Below are positions 8,724 through 17,220 of a DNA stretch of 64,000 bases, piece by piece; positions within the stretch are counted from its first letter, which is position 1; each line of letters opens with the position of its first letter. A program made the translations under genes and the position numbers. Source of the stretch: Sphingomonadales bacterium UBA2369 (GTDB lineage: Bacteria > Pseudomonadota > Alphaproteobacteria > Sphingomonadales > Sphingomonadaceae); NCBI GenBank assembly GCA_002344055.1, contig DDTH01000008.1:88161-152160 (forward strand). Reading direction: 5' to 3'. Below the pieces are notes generated by a model that ran no database searches, was not told the DNA's origin, and saw only the letters and a program-made list of their open reading frames with translations.

Positions 8724-8746
8724 TATTCTAACTGTACTATTCTAAC
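8724..8746. promoter_or_regulatory. Direct repeat tattctaac x2, candidate operator/promoter of the TonB receptor
   Basis: Two exact copies of tattctaac (8724-8732 and 8738-8746) have a 14-bp period, next to the palindrome gaatattc (8721-8728). They lie in an AT-rich 79-bp spacer just upstream of the TonB-receptor start in an otherwise GC-rich region. The position fits a regulator-binding site, and the binding protein is unknown. Confidence 0.45.
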
Positions 8747-8758
8747 AAGACGGCAGCT

Positions 8759-9628
8759 TTATGGCGCGGCCGCCAGGAAGCGTCCGATCGCCGCCACCGC
8801 CTCGGGCTCGTCGAGCATCGGCGCGTGGCCGACATCCGGCACGGCCGTCAGGTCGAGATGCGGCGCGGCCGCCTGCATCCGCGCGGCGATATCGGCGGTG
8901 ATCAGATCGGAAATGCCGCCCCGCACCAGCGAGATCACGCGCCCGGCAGAAAAGGCCGCGAACAGGGGCCACATGTCCGGGATCGCGCCCGGCGCAACCG
9001 CCGACGCGATGGCGGGGTCGTAGTCGAGAGCGGGCTTGCCGCCCTCGTCCCGCATCACGCGGCGCGCGAAGGCGTCCCAGAAGGTGGGCGGACGGCCGGG
9101 AAATGCCGCACCGTTGGTGCGCTCCGCATAAGCTGCCGCTTCGCCCCAATCGCCGATCGCGGCTGCCTTGCCCGCATAGCCGGCGATGCGAGCAATCCCC
9201 GCGGGATCGAGTTCAGGCCCGACATCGTTCAGCAATCCGGCAGCAACCCGGTCCGGCGCGATCAGCGTGAGCGTCATGGTGATCAGGCCGCCCATCGACG
9301 TGCCGACGAACGCCGCCCGGGCGATGCCCAGCGCATCCATCAGCGCGATCACATCTGCCGCGTAGGTGCCGACATTGTAGTTGCCCGGAACGGCATCCCG
9401 GTCCGACCGTCCTCGCCCCCGCACGTCGAGCACCAGCACCCGCCGTCCGGCCGCGGCAATCCCGGGCGCGACGTCCTCGAAATCCTTCGAATTGCGGGTA
9501 AGGCCGTGAATGCAGATGACCGGCAGGCGCGCGTCGCCGTCCGCGCCCGGATAATCGCGCGCGTAGAGCCGCAACCCGTCCGCAGACGTCCACCAGCGAT
9601 CGGAGAAACCGCCCACCCGCATCCTCAT
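8759..9628 (-). CDS. Alpha/beta hydrolase
   Basis: A 289-aa alpha/beta-hydrolase. It shows the oxyanion region ICIHGLTRNSKDFE near residue 40, the nucleophile elbow GTSMGG near residue 110, and a C-terminal VPDVGHAPMLDEPE containing the catalytic His. The acid is presumably the Asp around residue 242. There is no signal peptide. The family includes carboxylesterases, epoxide hydrolases, dehalogenases and C-C bond hydrolases, and the substrate cannot be inferred. It is divergent from the TetR-family gene at 9713 (84-nt spacer) and upstream of the TonB receptor on the same strand, so uptake, hydrolysis and TetR control of one substrate is a reasonable but unproven reading. Confidence 0.82.
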   Translation of the reverse strand: MRMRVGGFSDRWWTSADGLRLYARDYPGADGDARLPVICIHGLTRNSKDFEDVAPGIAAAGRRVLVLDVRGRGRSDRDAVPGNYNVGTYAADVIALMDALGIARAAFVGTSMGGLITMTLTLIAPDRVAAGLLNDVGPELDPAGIARIAGYAGKAAAIGDWGEAAAYAERTNGAAFPGRPPTFWDAFARRVMRDEGGKPALDYDPAIASAVAPGAIPDMWPLFAAFSAGRVISLVRGGISDLITADIAARMQAAAPHLDLTAVPDVGHAPMLDEPEAVAAIGRFLAAAP

Positions 9629-9712
9629 TCTATTATCTTGTCGTTTCGGCTGCGCTGCGCGCTCCGGGCCGCGAAGTCAATGAAATTCATCACTTGAAGA
9701 AGTTGACAAACG

Positions 9713-10495
9713 ATGCCGGTATGGGCTGGATTGAGGCGGCTCAATCGAACGGGGGCAGGGTTGGCAAAGGGTATCACCGCGAAGCTGCAGGATCAGGACG
9801 CGGCGCCGCGCGTGCCGAAGCCCGCCGGCAATCGCGGCCGGCGGCCGAAGCTCGCCGTGGCCAGCAACACGCCCGAAGCGATCCTCGATGCCGCCGAATC
9901 GCTCTTCGCGCGCAACGGCCTGCACGGCGTCACGATGCGCCAGGTCGCCAGTGCCGCCTCGGTCGATCCGGCGCTGCTCCATTATTATTTCAACACCAAA
10001 CGCGGCCTGTTCGACGCTGCATTCCTGCGTCGGGCGCAGGTCCTGAACGAGGAACGGATCGCCTCGCTGGAAGCCTATGAACGGGCCTCTGGCGGGCAGA
10101 TGACCGTGGAGGGCTGCGTCGTCGCCTTCTTCGCGCCGATGATGCAGTTATGGGCCAATGGCGGCGAAGGCTGGAAGAATTACTTCCGTTTGGTCGCGGT
10201 CGTGAACAACACGCCCGATTGGGGCGGCGAGACGATGAACCGCTATTTCAACCCGGCGATCCAGCGGCTGATCGCGACCCTGGGCAAGGTCCTTCCCGAT
10301 GCCCGGCCGGAGGATCTCTATTGGGCATGGAGCTTCATGTCCGGCGCCCTGACACTCGCCTTTGCCGATACAGGCCGTGTCGATCGTCTTTCCGGCGGCC
10401 TTTGCCGATCGAGCGACATCGCCGCGATCCGGCTGCGCCTCGCCCCCTTCCTGGCCGCGGGCGTCGAGCAGATGTGCCGGTCCAGAAAGACCTGA
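9713..10495 (+). CDS. TetR/AcrR family transcriptional regulator
   Basis: A 260-aa regulator whose HTH region runs about residues 52-100. It includes ILDAAESLFARNGLHGVTMR, the recognition part VASAASVDPALLHYYFNTKR, then GLFDAAF. The C-terminal ligand-binding domain resembles the CerR/CecR-like group. An in-frame TTG at 9761, preceded by GGGGGCAGGG, would give a 244-aa product and is a serious alternative start, since the first 16 residues look unconserved. A divergent arrangement with the hydrolase suggests autoregulation. The acyl-CoA dehydrogenase gene starts 51 nt downstream on the same strand, so control of a lipid or acyl-CoA pathway is possible. Confidence 0.85.
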   Translation: MPVWAGLRRLNRTGAGLAKGITAKLQDQDAAPRVPKPAGNRGRRPKLAVASNTPEAILDAAESLFARNGLHGVTMRQVASAASVDPALLHYYFNTKRGLFDAAFLRRAQVLNEERIASLEAYERASGGQMTVEGCVVAFFAPMMQLWANGGEGWKNYFRLVAVVNNTPDWGGETMNRYFNPAIQRLIATLGKVLPDARPEDLYWAWSFMSGALTLAFADTGRVDRLSGGLCRSSDIAAIRLRLAPFLAAGVEQMCRSRKT

Positions 10496-10546
10496 GGCCA
10501 GGCCCCCCGGTGGCGCGAGCCGCCCCGAGCGGCTATCGCCGCAACC

Positions 10547-11674
10547 ATGATCCTCAACGACACGCAGCAGGCCATTCGCGACGCGGTCCGCGATTTCGCG
10601 CAGGCCGAAATCCGTCCCCGCTCGCAGGCTTTCGAAGCGGCGGGCGCCTATCCCGACGGCCTGTTCGAGCAGCTCGCTGGCCTCGGCCTGATGGGCATGA
10701 CGGCCCCGGAGGAGTTTGGCGGCGCGGGCGCAGACTATGTCTCCTATGCCCTCGCCCTGATCGAGATCGCCGCCGCGGACGGCGCGCTATCCACCATCGT
10801 CAGCATCCAGAACAGCCTGATCGTCGCTGCGATCCTGAAGGACGGCACCCCGGAGCAGCAAACGCGCTTCCTGCCCGAACTCGTCGCTGGCCGCATGATC
10901 GGCGCGTTCGCCTTGACCGAAACGGACGCTGGCTCGGACGCTGCGGCCCTGCGCACCCGCGCCACCGCCGCCGAGGGCGGCTACGTCCTAAATGGCGCCA
11001 AGCAATTCATCACGTCCGGCAAGATTGCGGGCGTCACGCTCATCGTCGCGATCACCGATCCGGAGGCTGGTAAGCGCGGCATGTCCGCCTTCCTCGTGCC
11101 GACGGACAGCCTCGGCTATGCGATCGATAAGGTCGAGCACAAGCTCGGCCAGGCCGCTTCAGACACTTGCGCGATCCGCTTCACCGATCTGTTCGTGCCC
11201 GAGGACCTGCGCCTGGGCGCGGAGGGCCAGGGCTATCGCATCGCGCTGGGCAATCTGGAGACCGGCCGGATCGGCATCGCCGCGCAGAGCATCGGCATGG
11301 CCCAGGCCGCGCTGGAGATCGCGATCGGCTATGCCAAGGAGCGGACCAGCTTCGGCAAGGCCATCATCGAGCACCAGGCCGTCGGCTTCCGCCTCGCCGA
11401 TCTCGCCGCCCGCCTCGAAGCGGCGCGCCAGCTCGTCCTCTCCGCCGCCGCAATGAAGGATGCCGGCCAGCCCTGCCTCACTCAGGCGAGCATGGCCAAA
11501 CTGGTCGCGAGCGAAACGGCGGAGGCGGTGGTCTCCGGCGCCATCCAGACCCTCGGCGGCTACGGCTATCTCGAGGAATTCGGCCTCGCGAAAATCTACC
11601 GCGACGTCCGCGTCTGCCAGATTTACGAAGGCACGTCAGACATCCAGCGCATGGTCATCGCGCGCGCCCTTTAG
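10547..11674 (+). CDS. Acyl-CoA dehydrogenase
   Basis: A 375-aa flavoprotein of the short/medium-chain acyl-CoA dehydrogenase family. It has FAQAEIRPRSQAFEAAGAYP in the N-terminal helical domain, FALTETDAGSDAAALRT (substrate/FAD region), YVLNGAKQFITSG, SFGKAIIEHQAV, and the C-terminal IYEGTSDIQRMVIAR, where the Glu is the usual catalytic base of many members. It performs alpha,beta-dehydrogenation of an acyl-CoA with electrons to ETF. Chain specificity cannot be read by eye. It follows the TetR gene on the same strand. Its stop codon shares TTAG (11671-11674) with the convergent esterase gene. Confidence 0.9.
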   Translation: MILNDTQQAIRDAVRDFAQAEIRPRSQAFEAAGAYPDGLFEQLAGLGLMGMTAPEEFGGAGADYVSYALALIEIAAADGALSTIVSIQNSLIVAAILKDGTPEQQTRFLPELVAGRMIGAFALTETDAGSDAAALRTRATAAEGGYVLNGAKQFITSGKIAGVTLIVAITDPEAGKRGMSAFLVPTDSLGYAIDKVEHKLGQAASDTCAIRFTDLFVPEDLRLGAEGQGYRIALGNLETGRIGIAAQSIGMAQAALEIAIGYAKERTSFGKAIIEHQAVGFRLADLAARLEAARQLVLSAAAMKDAGQPCLTQASMAKLVASETAEAVVSGAIQTLGGYGYLEEFGLAKIYRDVRVCQIYEGTSDIQRMVIARAL

Positions 11675-12708
11675 GGTGCGCGCGCACCAAAGCGCGCGGG
11701 CGCTGTAGTCCGCGCCAGGAATTGTTCTATCTCGGCTGTCGCCACGTCGCCCTGCGCACCGATCTCACGGTTCAGGCGGCCATGGTCGGTGTTCGCCACC
11801 CCAACGACATCGACCGACGCGCGCGCGTTCAGCAGCGCCTGCCCCAGCAGCCGCGATTGCTCCGCCGATGCCGGCCGGTCGGCGACGTGCAGGATCAGCC
11901 AGTTCGGCGCGTTCGGCGCAGCGGCATGAGTGACGGGTGACAGCGCGCGCTGCCGGGCAGGATCGTCGCCGAAGGCATTGCGGTAGAGCATCGCTGCCTC
12001 GACCCGGTCCCCGGCCATATTGCGCGCCACGTCATAACCCGCACCGTCCAGCAGGATCACACCCCTGATCGCAGGCAGATTGGCGATGCCATAGGCCGGA
12101 TCGGTCGCGACCAAAGCCGCGAGATGCGCTCCTGCGCTATGTCCCATCAGCACGATCCGGTCGGGATCGAAGCCCAGCCGCGCCGCGTCGGCACGCATCG
12201 CCTGGATCGCCGCCGCAACGTCACGCGCCTGCTCTTCCACCGGCGCATCCGGAAGCACCCGGTATCCCGCCGAGGCGAAGGAATAGCCGTGCGCGGTGAA
12301 CCATCCCGGCTTGGCACCCGCCCCCTGCCCGCGATTCCCGAACGCCCAGCCGCCGCCATGCACGAACAGGACGAGCGGCGGGCGCTGCGCATTGGCAGCG
12401 GGATAATAGTCGACGCCCTGCCGCTGGTGCGATCCGTAGCTTACGACCTGCCCCGGCTCGGCACGCGGCCCCTCCGGCCTCGCCCCGGCGCCGCGCTGGC
12501 GCATCCGCTCGAGCAATTGTTCGCGGCATTCGGCGCTCAGTTCGCCGATCCGCGACTGCAGGCACACGCGCAGGCCGGCCATTCCGCCGGCGCCGCACAG
12601 GCGGCGGATTTCCTCGAAGCACGGTCCGGCCTGCCGTGGCGGTTGTGCCGCCGCGAGGCCGATCCCGGAAACGCTCATAAAAAGGGTGATACCGGCAACA
12701 GCGCGCAT
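11671..12708 (-). CDS. Secreted alpha/beta hydrolase (BD-FAE/HSL-like esterase) with Cys-rich N-terminal segment
   Basis: A 345-aa protein with a signal peptide (MRAVAGITLFMSVSGIGLAA). A small Cys-rich segment of about 70 residues contains CFEEIRRLCG and CLQSRIGELSAECREQLLER. The hydrolase domain that follows has FVHGGGWAFGNRG, the nucleophile elbow MGHSAGAHLAAL, and NTDHGRLN carrying the putative catalytic His. The Cys-rich part resembles eukaryotic Cys-rich-repeat modules also found in proteobacterial secreted proteins. Likely a periplasmic carboxylesterase, substrate unknown. ATG 12708 follows GGGAGG at 7 nt. A GTG at 12723 would put that Shine-Dalgarno inside the coding region, so it is rejected. 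Confidence 0.8.
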   Translation of the reverse strand: MRAVAGITLFMSVSGIGLAAAQPPRQAGPCFEEIRRLCGAGGMAGLRVCLQSRIGELSAECREQLLERMRQRGAGARPEGPRAEPGQVVSYGSHQRQGVDYYPAANAQRPPLVLFVHGGGWAFGNRGQGAGAKPGWFTAHGYSFASAGYRVLPDAPVEEQARDVAAAIQAMRADAARLGFDPDRIVLMGHSAGAHLAALVATDPAYGIANLPAIRGVILLDGAGYDVARNMAGDRVEAAMLYRNAFGDDPARQRALSPVTHAAAPNAPNWLILHVADRPASAEQSRLLGQALLNARASVDVVGVANTDHGRLNREIGAQGDVATAEIEQFLARTTAPARFGARAP

Positions 12709-12796
12709 TGCAGCCTCCCGCACGATCGCATCCAGACTTGGACGCTATGCGCCATCCGGTCCAACCGAAAGCTGTCGCCGATTGTATCGCCAGGAC

Positions 12797-13516
12797 TCAG
12801 CGGTCCGAGCGCAGCCGTTCGTCCTCGCCATAGCGGCTGTCGATGAAGCGGCGCTCGGTCTCAAAGCCCATGCGCTTTTCGTGCGCGGCCCGGTCGCACA
12901 ATTCGTCCATCCGGTCGGCGACGATGCGCAGGCTTTCCGCCAGATCGGCGCTGCTGCGGTCCTGAAAGCCCGGCTCCCGGGGTGGTAGGCTGATATAGGT
13001 GGTGACCAGGCTCGGCAGATGCTGGCCAATCAGGCGCTGTGCTTCGCCGCCCAGCTGCGTTTCCGCTTTCACCCCGGCGAGCGACACCTGCAGATCGCGC
13101 AGGCGGCCAACGATACGGTCGAGCGAGCCTGCGGCCTGGCTGGGCAAAGCGCGGCAGCGCGCCAGCAGCCATGCTTCGGTGTCACGGGCAAGCCGATCGA
13201 GCCGGATGTTGGTCGTACCCTCAATCACGGGTCCTTCACCGCTTACAGGTTCCCGGCTGCGGTCGCGCACCGGTAGGAACATCACCGCGATCGACGCCAT
13301 CACGATCAGCACCAAAGCGCCGAGCAGGTTGAGGAACCCCATCCAGCCCGAGGCCATATTGTAGACGATCAAAGCCGCGATCAGGCCGAAGAAGGTTCCC
13401 GTCGCGCGGACGAGCCGGGTGACGACCGAGCGCAAGCCGCGTTCCAGCCGGCGCTGCATCGATTCGGCGGAACTGCCGCCACCGCTCCCGATCGGCCGCC
13501 AGGGCTCGAGCACCAT
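12797..13516 (-). CDS. XpaC-like membrane protein, second copy, in the telA operon
   Basis: A 239-aa protein with two closely spaced transmembrane segments (about residues 38-55 and 62-80). A cytosolic domain follows with LPSQAAGSLDRIVGRLRDL, RLIGQHLPSLVTTYISLPP and the C-terminal ETERRFIDSRYGEDE. It is a diverged paralogue of the next gene: both share the TM hairpin, the QHLP.L...Y..LPP/VPP block and the FETxxRFxxSRY end. Its start overlaps the upstream stop by one base (TGATG). Proteins of this position in telA operons are labelled XpaC or 5-bromo-4-chloroindolyl phosphate hydrolysis family. I infer the relation from context and architecture rather than a strong motif. Confidence 0.6.
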   Translation of the reverse strand: MVLEPWRPIGSGGGSSAESMQRRLERGLRSVVTRLVRATGTFFGLIAALIVYNMASGWMGFLNLLGALVLIVMASIAVMFLPVRDRSREPVSGEGPVIEGTTNIRLDRLARDTEAWLLARCRALPSQAAGSLDRIVGRLRDLQVSLAGVKAETQLGGEAQRLIGQHLPSLVTTYISLPPREPGFQDRSSADLAESLRIVADRMDELCDRAAHEKRMGFETERRFIDSRYGEDERLRSDR

Positions 13517-14250
13517 CAGCCGCCGCTCCGGAGGTCAGGGTCCTGGTAACGGCTCTCCAGGAAGCGCCCCTGCGTCTCGAATTCGTCCATTTCCTGCCGG
13601 GACATGCGCCGGCCCAGATCGTCGATCGCCACTTTCGCCGCCTCAAGTCCAGCCACCAGCCGGTCGTCCACGCTCAGCCCATCGCCCTCGCGCTCGCGGC
13701 GATATTGCGGCGGCACGCGCTCATAGCGTTCGATCAACTCGGGCAGATGCTGCCCCGCCAGCCGCCGCACATCCTGCGCCAGCGGGTCGAGCAGCGGCAT
13801 GTCCGCCAGCTGCGCCTCCAGCATCGGCAATTGCGCCTGGATAGCGCTCACCTTCTGTCCGGCCGCGGCGGGAAGCTGCCCGCGGTGTCGGCCCAGGAAG
13901 GTGCCGAGCCGCTGCACCACCGCCTTGTTCGACATGTCCTCGCTGAACGCCGGCACCGGCTTCACCGCCGGTTCCGGCCGGAAGCCGATGAACAGGATCG
14001 CGGCCAACATCACGGCCGCCGCAATGAACAGCCCGGTCAACCCGATCCCGTCGATCACCAGACCGACGACGATCATCACCGCCAGGATCACCGCAATTGC
14101 GATGCCGCCATGAGTCAGCTTGCGCGCCAGCCGCGCAGTGCCGGTTCTCGACCGGCTCTGGGTCCACTTGCCGAGCTGACGCGTGTCGTCGCGATGCTTG
14201 AACGACGCGAGACGGTCGGAATGAGCGAGGATTTTCTCGCTAGGGTCCAT
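13516..14250 (-). CDS. XpaC-like membrane protein, first copy, in the telA operon
   Basis: A 244-aa protein. A basic N-terminus (residues 1-45) is followed by two hydrophobic helices (about 48-88) and a helical cytosolic region containing LPAAAGQKVSAIQAQLPMLE, LAGQHLPELIERYERVPP and the terminal FETQGRFLESRYQDPD. It begins 1 nt after the telA stop, so it is co-transcribed and probably coupled. It shares domain layout and several blocks with the following gene, indicating tandem duplication and divergence. The function is unknown. Partnership with TelA at the membrane is inferred from the operon. Confidence 0.6.
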   Translation of the reverse strand: MDPSEKILAHSDRLASFKHRDDTRQLGKWTQSRSRTGTARLARKLTHGGIAIAVILAVMIVVGLVIDGIGLTGLFIAAAVMLAAILFIGFRPEPAVKPVPAFSEDMSNKAVVQRLGTFLGRHRGQLPAAAGQKVSAIQAQLPMLEAQLADMPLLDPLAQDVRRLAGQHLPELIERYERVPPQYRREREGDGLSVDDRLVAGLEAAKVAIDDLGRRMSRQEMDEFETQGRFLESRYQDPDLRSGG

Positions 14251-14251
14251 G

Positions 14252-15463
14252 TCAGCCTTCCAGCGCGGTCAGCGGCGAAGCCGAGGTGCCGCCGCTCAGC
14301 CGGTTCTGCTCCACCCCCTCGGCACGTGCGATATAGCCCTTGCTCTTCTCGACCTCGGTCGAAAGCACATCGACCGTCTGCTTCATGCTGCCGAGCGCCT
14401 GCAGCTTGAACTGATCGACCGCGTCCATCGTGTCGTAGATGTTCTGGAATGCGCGCTGCAGCGTCTCAAGCGGGATGGTCGATTCCGCCGCCTGCTTGTG
14501 GATCTCGGCGGTCTGCGACTTCAGCAGTTCGCCGGTGCGGTCGATGATGTTCGCGGTCGTGGTGTTGAGCGCGGTGATCTGGTCGAGCACCAGTTTCTGG
14601 TTGGTCAGCGCCTGCGCCACCGTCACCGCGGTCCGCAAAGCCGCCACGGTGGTGGTCGAGGCGCGATCGACGCCCTTCACCAGCTCGACATTGTTCTTCT
14701 TGACCAAATCGAGCGCCAGATAGCCCTGCACCGTCACCGCCATCTGGGTCAGCAGATCCTGCGTCCGCTGGCGGGTGTAGAACAAAGCCGTCTCGCGCAG
14801 CGTCTTCGCCTTGGCCGGATCGGTCGCGTCCAGCTCGTTTGCCTTCTGCTCGATCCGCGCATCCAGCGTCTTGGAGATGTGGATCATCTGCTCGAGCCGG
14901 CCCATCGTCTTCCAAAGATTGGCCCGCTCGACGTCGATCGCCGCATTGTCCTTCAGCAGCTCATCCTTGCCCGAGGCGAGATGACCCAGCACTTTCGAAA
15001 TGTGGGTCTGCGAGGACTGATATTTGCGGAAATAGTCGGTCAGCTTGCCGCCCCAGGGGATCAGGCCGAACAATTTCTTGCGCTTCGACAGAGCGCCGTT
15101 CCTGCCCGGATCCAGTTCCTCGACCGTACGCCGCAACTCGGTCAGGTTGGAGCCGATGCCATTATCCTTGTCGATCGCATTGACTGGCCGGTCGAGAAAA
15201 CGGTTGGACGCGCCGGCCGCTTCCATGATTTCCTTGCGGCCCATGTTTGTGAGCTGATCGACCTTGCGGCCGAAATCGGGCGAATTGGCATCCATCGCGA
15301 CCAATTCGTCGATGAACTGGTCCGCTTTCGCCTCCAGCTGCGTCTTCTGCGCATCCTCCAGCGGCACCAGCCCAGCGGCGTCTTTCGCAAGCACGGGCGC
15401 GAGCGGCGCGGGCGGATCGAGCGTCAGCTTGGTTTCGGTCGCCGTCGCGGTCTGGGTGGCCAT
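14252..15463 (-). CDS. telA: Toxic anion resistance protein, TelA family
   Basis: A 403-aa soluble, largely alpha-helical protein of the TelA/YaaN family (PF05816). Typical features are FGRKVDQLTNMGRKEIMEAA near residue 65, KRKKLFGLIPWGGKLTDYFR near residue 125, long coiled-coil-like helices, and QRTQDLLTQMAVTVQGYLAL near residue 230. The family was named for tellurite resistance, but its biochemical role is not established. In many bacteria telA is paired with xpaC-like genes in envelope-stress loci. Here it leads a three-gene operon with two XpaC-like proteins. ATG 15463 is supported by the conserved spacing. The upstream 213-bp region is shared with the divergent glycine-zipper gene. Confidence 0.88.
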   Translation of the reverse strand: MATQTATATETKLTLDPPAPLAPVLAKDAAGLVPLEDAQKTQLEAKADQFIDELVAMDANSPDFGRKVDQLTNMGRKEIMEAAGASNRFLDRPVNAIDKDNGIGSNLTELRRTVEELDPGRNGALSKRKKLFGLIPWGGKLTDYFRKYQSSQTHISKVLGHLASGKDELLKDNAAIDVERANLWKTMGRLEQMIHISKTLDARIEQKANELDATDPAKAKTLRETALFYTRQRTQDLLTQMAVTVQGYLALDLVKKNNVELVKGVDRASTTTVAALRTAVTVAQALTNQKLVLDQITALNTTTANIIDRTGELLKSQTAEIHKQAAESTIPLETLQRAFQNIYDTMDAVDQFKLQALGSMKQTVDVLSTEVEKSKGYIARAEGVEQNRLSGGTSASPLTALEG

Positions 15464-15676
15464 GTTCGTCTCCCCACTGGAATCTTCTCGCCGAAATAGG
15501 AGAGCGCCTAGGGGATGTGCAAGGGTAGAAGCGTATTATTCCACTAACACGCCAAGCAATTTCTTCCTGAACACAGGCTGCCAAGCCAATTCAGGATCGC
15601 GACAACGCGAATCGGACATAAGGGCTTCAACGAGCGGCGTGTGCCAATCGTCGTTACGAAACAGGAGTTCAGAGCC

Positions 15677-16171
15677 ATGCGTAAGATCATTCTCAGCGTC
15701 GTGGCGGCCGGTACCGCCCTCACCGCCCTTCCCGCCGTCGCGTCGGCCGAAACAGCCGCGCAGCCCGGCTATTATGGTGACCGTTATGACGGCCGGGATC
15801 GCTACGAGAACCGCCGGGACGACCGGCGTTACGACCGTCGCGACAATCGCCGCGACAGCCGGCGCTACAACCGCCAGGGCGAGCGCTACGGTTACAACGG
15901 CTATTACGGTAACAACTACAATTACGGACAGTATTACAACAGCCGCGGCTATTATAACGGCCCGACCTGGCGCGGGAATGACGGCCGCTACCATTGCCGC
16001 CGTTCGGACGGCACCACCGGCACCATCATCGGTGGCGCCGCCGGCGCCCTGATCGGGAGCGAGATTGCCGGCCGTGGCGACCGCACTCTCGGCGCAGTGC
16101 TCGGCGGCGTGCTCGGCGCGGTCATCGGCAACAGCGTGGACCGCGACGATGGCGGCCGCCGCTGCCGCTAG
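15677..16171 (+). CDS. Secreted glycine-zipper 2TM domain protein with Tyr/Arg-rich segment
   Basis: A 164-aa exported protein. It has a signal peptide (MRKIILSVVAAGTALTALPA, cleaved after ASA). A low-complexity segment of about 80 residues is rich in Tyr, Arg, Asp, Asn and Gly (RYDRRDNRRDSRRYNR is one piece). A glycine-zipper hairpin then reads GTIIGGAAGALIGSEIAGRG and GAVLGGVLGAVIGNSVD. Glycine-zipper 2TM proteins (Rickettsia 17-kDa antigen-like) sit in the outer membrane or periplasm. AGGAG precedes ATG 15677 at 9 nt, better than an upstream ATG at 15641. It is followed by two hairpins, the second a strong terminator. Confidence 0.8.
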   Translation: MRKIILSVVAAGTALTALPAVASAETAAQPGYYGDRYDGRDRYENRRDDRRYDRRDNRRDSRRYNRQGERYGYNGYYGNNYNYGQYYNSRGYYNGPTWRGNDGRYHCRRSDGTTGTIIGGAAGALIGSEIAGRGDRTLGAVLGGVLGAVIGNSVDRDDGGRRCR

Positions 16172-16184
16172 ACGCTCACCAGTT

Positions 16185-16211
16185 CGGTCCGGCGGCGTAT
16201 TTGCCGGACCG
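16185..16211 (+). repeat. Hairpin after the glycine-zipper gene
   Basis: A 9-bp perfect stem, cggtccggc (16185-16193) with gccggaccg (16203-16211), has a 9-nt loop and lies 14 nt after the stop codon. No T-run follows. It may be an mRNA 3'-protecting structure in tandem with the terminator just downstream. Confidence 0.6.
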
Positions 16212-16219
16212 TGAGTAGG

Positions 16220-16251
16220 AGAAGCCCCGGCGGGAAACCGCCGGGGCTTCT
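16220..16251. terminator. Strong intrinsic terminator, probably bidirectional
   Basis: A 14-bp perfect stem with a GAAA tetraloop: agaagccccggcgg (16220-16233), loop 16234-16237, then the complement (16238-16251) running into tttctttt. It sits between the end of the plus-strand glycine-zipper gene and the end of the minus-strand accA, so it can end transcription from both. The T-rich tract is on the plus strand. Confidence 0.9.
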
Positions 16252-16264
16252 TTCTTTTCAGCGA

Positions 16265-17206
16265 TCAGGAAATGCGCAGATATTTTTCGCGGCGATCGGT
16301 GCGGACTTCCTTCGCGCTCATCGGCGCCAGCGCATCCAGTTCCTCGCCCAGGGCCGCGCCCAGCGCCTTCACCGCCTCGGCCGGATGGCGATGCGCGCCG
16401 CCCATCGGCTCGGCGACGACCCGGTCGACCACGCCCAGCTGCGCCAGATCGGCGGCGGTCATCCGCATCGCCTCTGCCGCGTCGGGAGCCTTCTCGTTCG
16501 TCCGCCACAAGATTGAGGCACAGCCTTCCGGCGAGATCACCGAATAGACGCTATGCTCGAGCATCAGCACGCGGTTCGCCGCCGCGATGGCGATTGCCCC
16601 GCCGGAGCCGCCCTCGCCCACGATCGCCGCGACCATCGGCACGCCCAGCGCCAGGCAGGCCTCGGTCGAGCGCGCAATCGCCTCCGCCTGACCACGCTCC
16701 TCCGCCTGGATGCCGGGAAAGGCGCCGGACGTGTCGACCAGGCTGACCACCGGCAGGCCGAACCGGTCGGCCAGCTCCATCAGGCGAATGGCCTTCCGGT
16801 AGCCTTCCGGCTTGGCCATGCCGAAATTGTGCCGCAGACGGCTCGCCGTATCGTCGCCTTTCTCGTGCCCGATCAGCAGGATGCGCCGCCCGCCCAATTT
16901 GCCGAGCCCGCCGACGATCGCCTCGTCCTCGGCGAAATTGCGGTCGCCGGCCAGCGGCACGAAATCCTCGATCAGGCCCGCGACATAATGTTTGAAATGC
17001 GGCCGCTCCGGATGGCGCGCCACCTGCACCTTCTGGATCGGGGTCAGGCCGGCATAGGTTTCGTGCAGCAGCCGCTCGGCCCGCTCCCCCAGCTTCGCCA
17101 CCTCGCTGTCGATGTTGATCGCGCCCGAGCTCGCCGTCTCGCGCAACTCCGCCACGCGCGCTTCGAGCTCCGCGATCGGCTTTTCGAAATCCAGGAAGGT
17201 CGCCAT
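16265..17206 (-). CDS. accA: Acetyl-CoA carboxylase carboxyltransferase subunit alpha
   Basis: A 313-aa protein of normal AccA length beginning MATFLDFEKPIAELEARVAE. Family signatures include ARHPERPHFKHYVAGLIEDF, GGRRILLIGHEKGDD, NFGMAKPEGYRKAIRLMELA, VSLVDTSGAFPGIQAEERGQ and VGEGGSGGAIAIAAANRVLM. With AccD it transfers the carboxyl group from carboxybiotin to acetyl-CoA, giving malonyl-CoA for fatty-acid synthesis in the cytosol. It is the last gene of a minus-strand set that starts with the small membrane protein at 20097 and includes xerD. Only 14 nt separate it from xerD. Confidence 0.96.
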   Translation of the reverse strand: MATFLDFEKPIAELEARVAELRETASSGAINIDSEVAKLGERAERLLHETYAGLTPIQKVQVARHPERPHFKHYVAGLIEDFVPLAGDRNFAEDEAIVGGLGKLGGRRILLIGHEKGDDTASRLRHNFGMAKPEGYRKAIRLMELADRFGLPVVSLVDTSGAFPGIQAEERGQAEAIARSTEACLALGVPMVAAIVGEGGSGGAIAIAAANRVLMLEHSVYSVISPEGCASILWRTNEKAPDAAEAMRMTAADLAQLGVVDRVVAEPMGGAHRHPAEAVKALGAALGEELDALAPMSAKEVRTDRREKYLRIS

Positions 17207-17220
17207 GATTGGAGGCGCGG

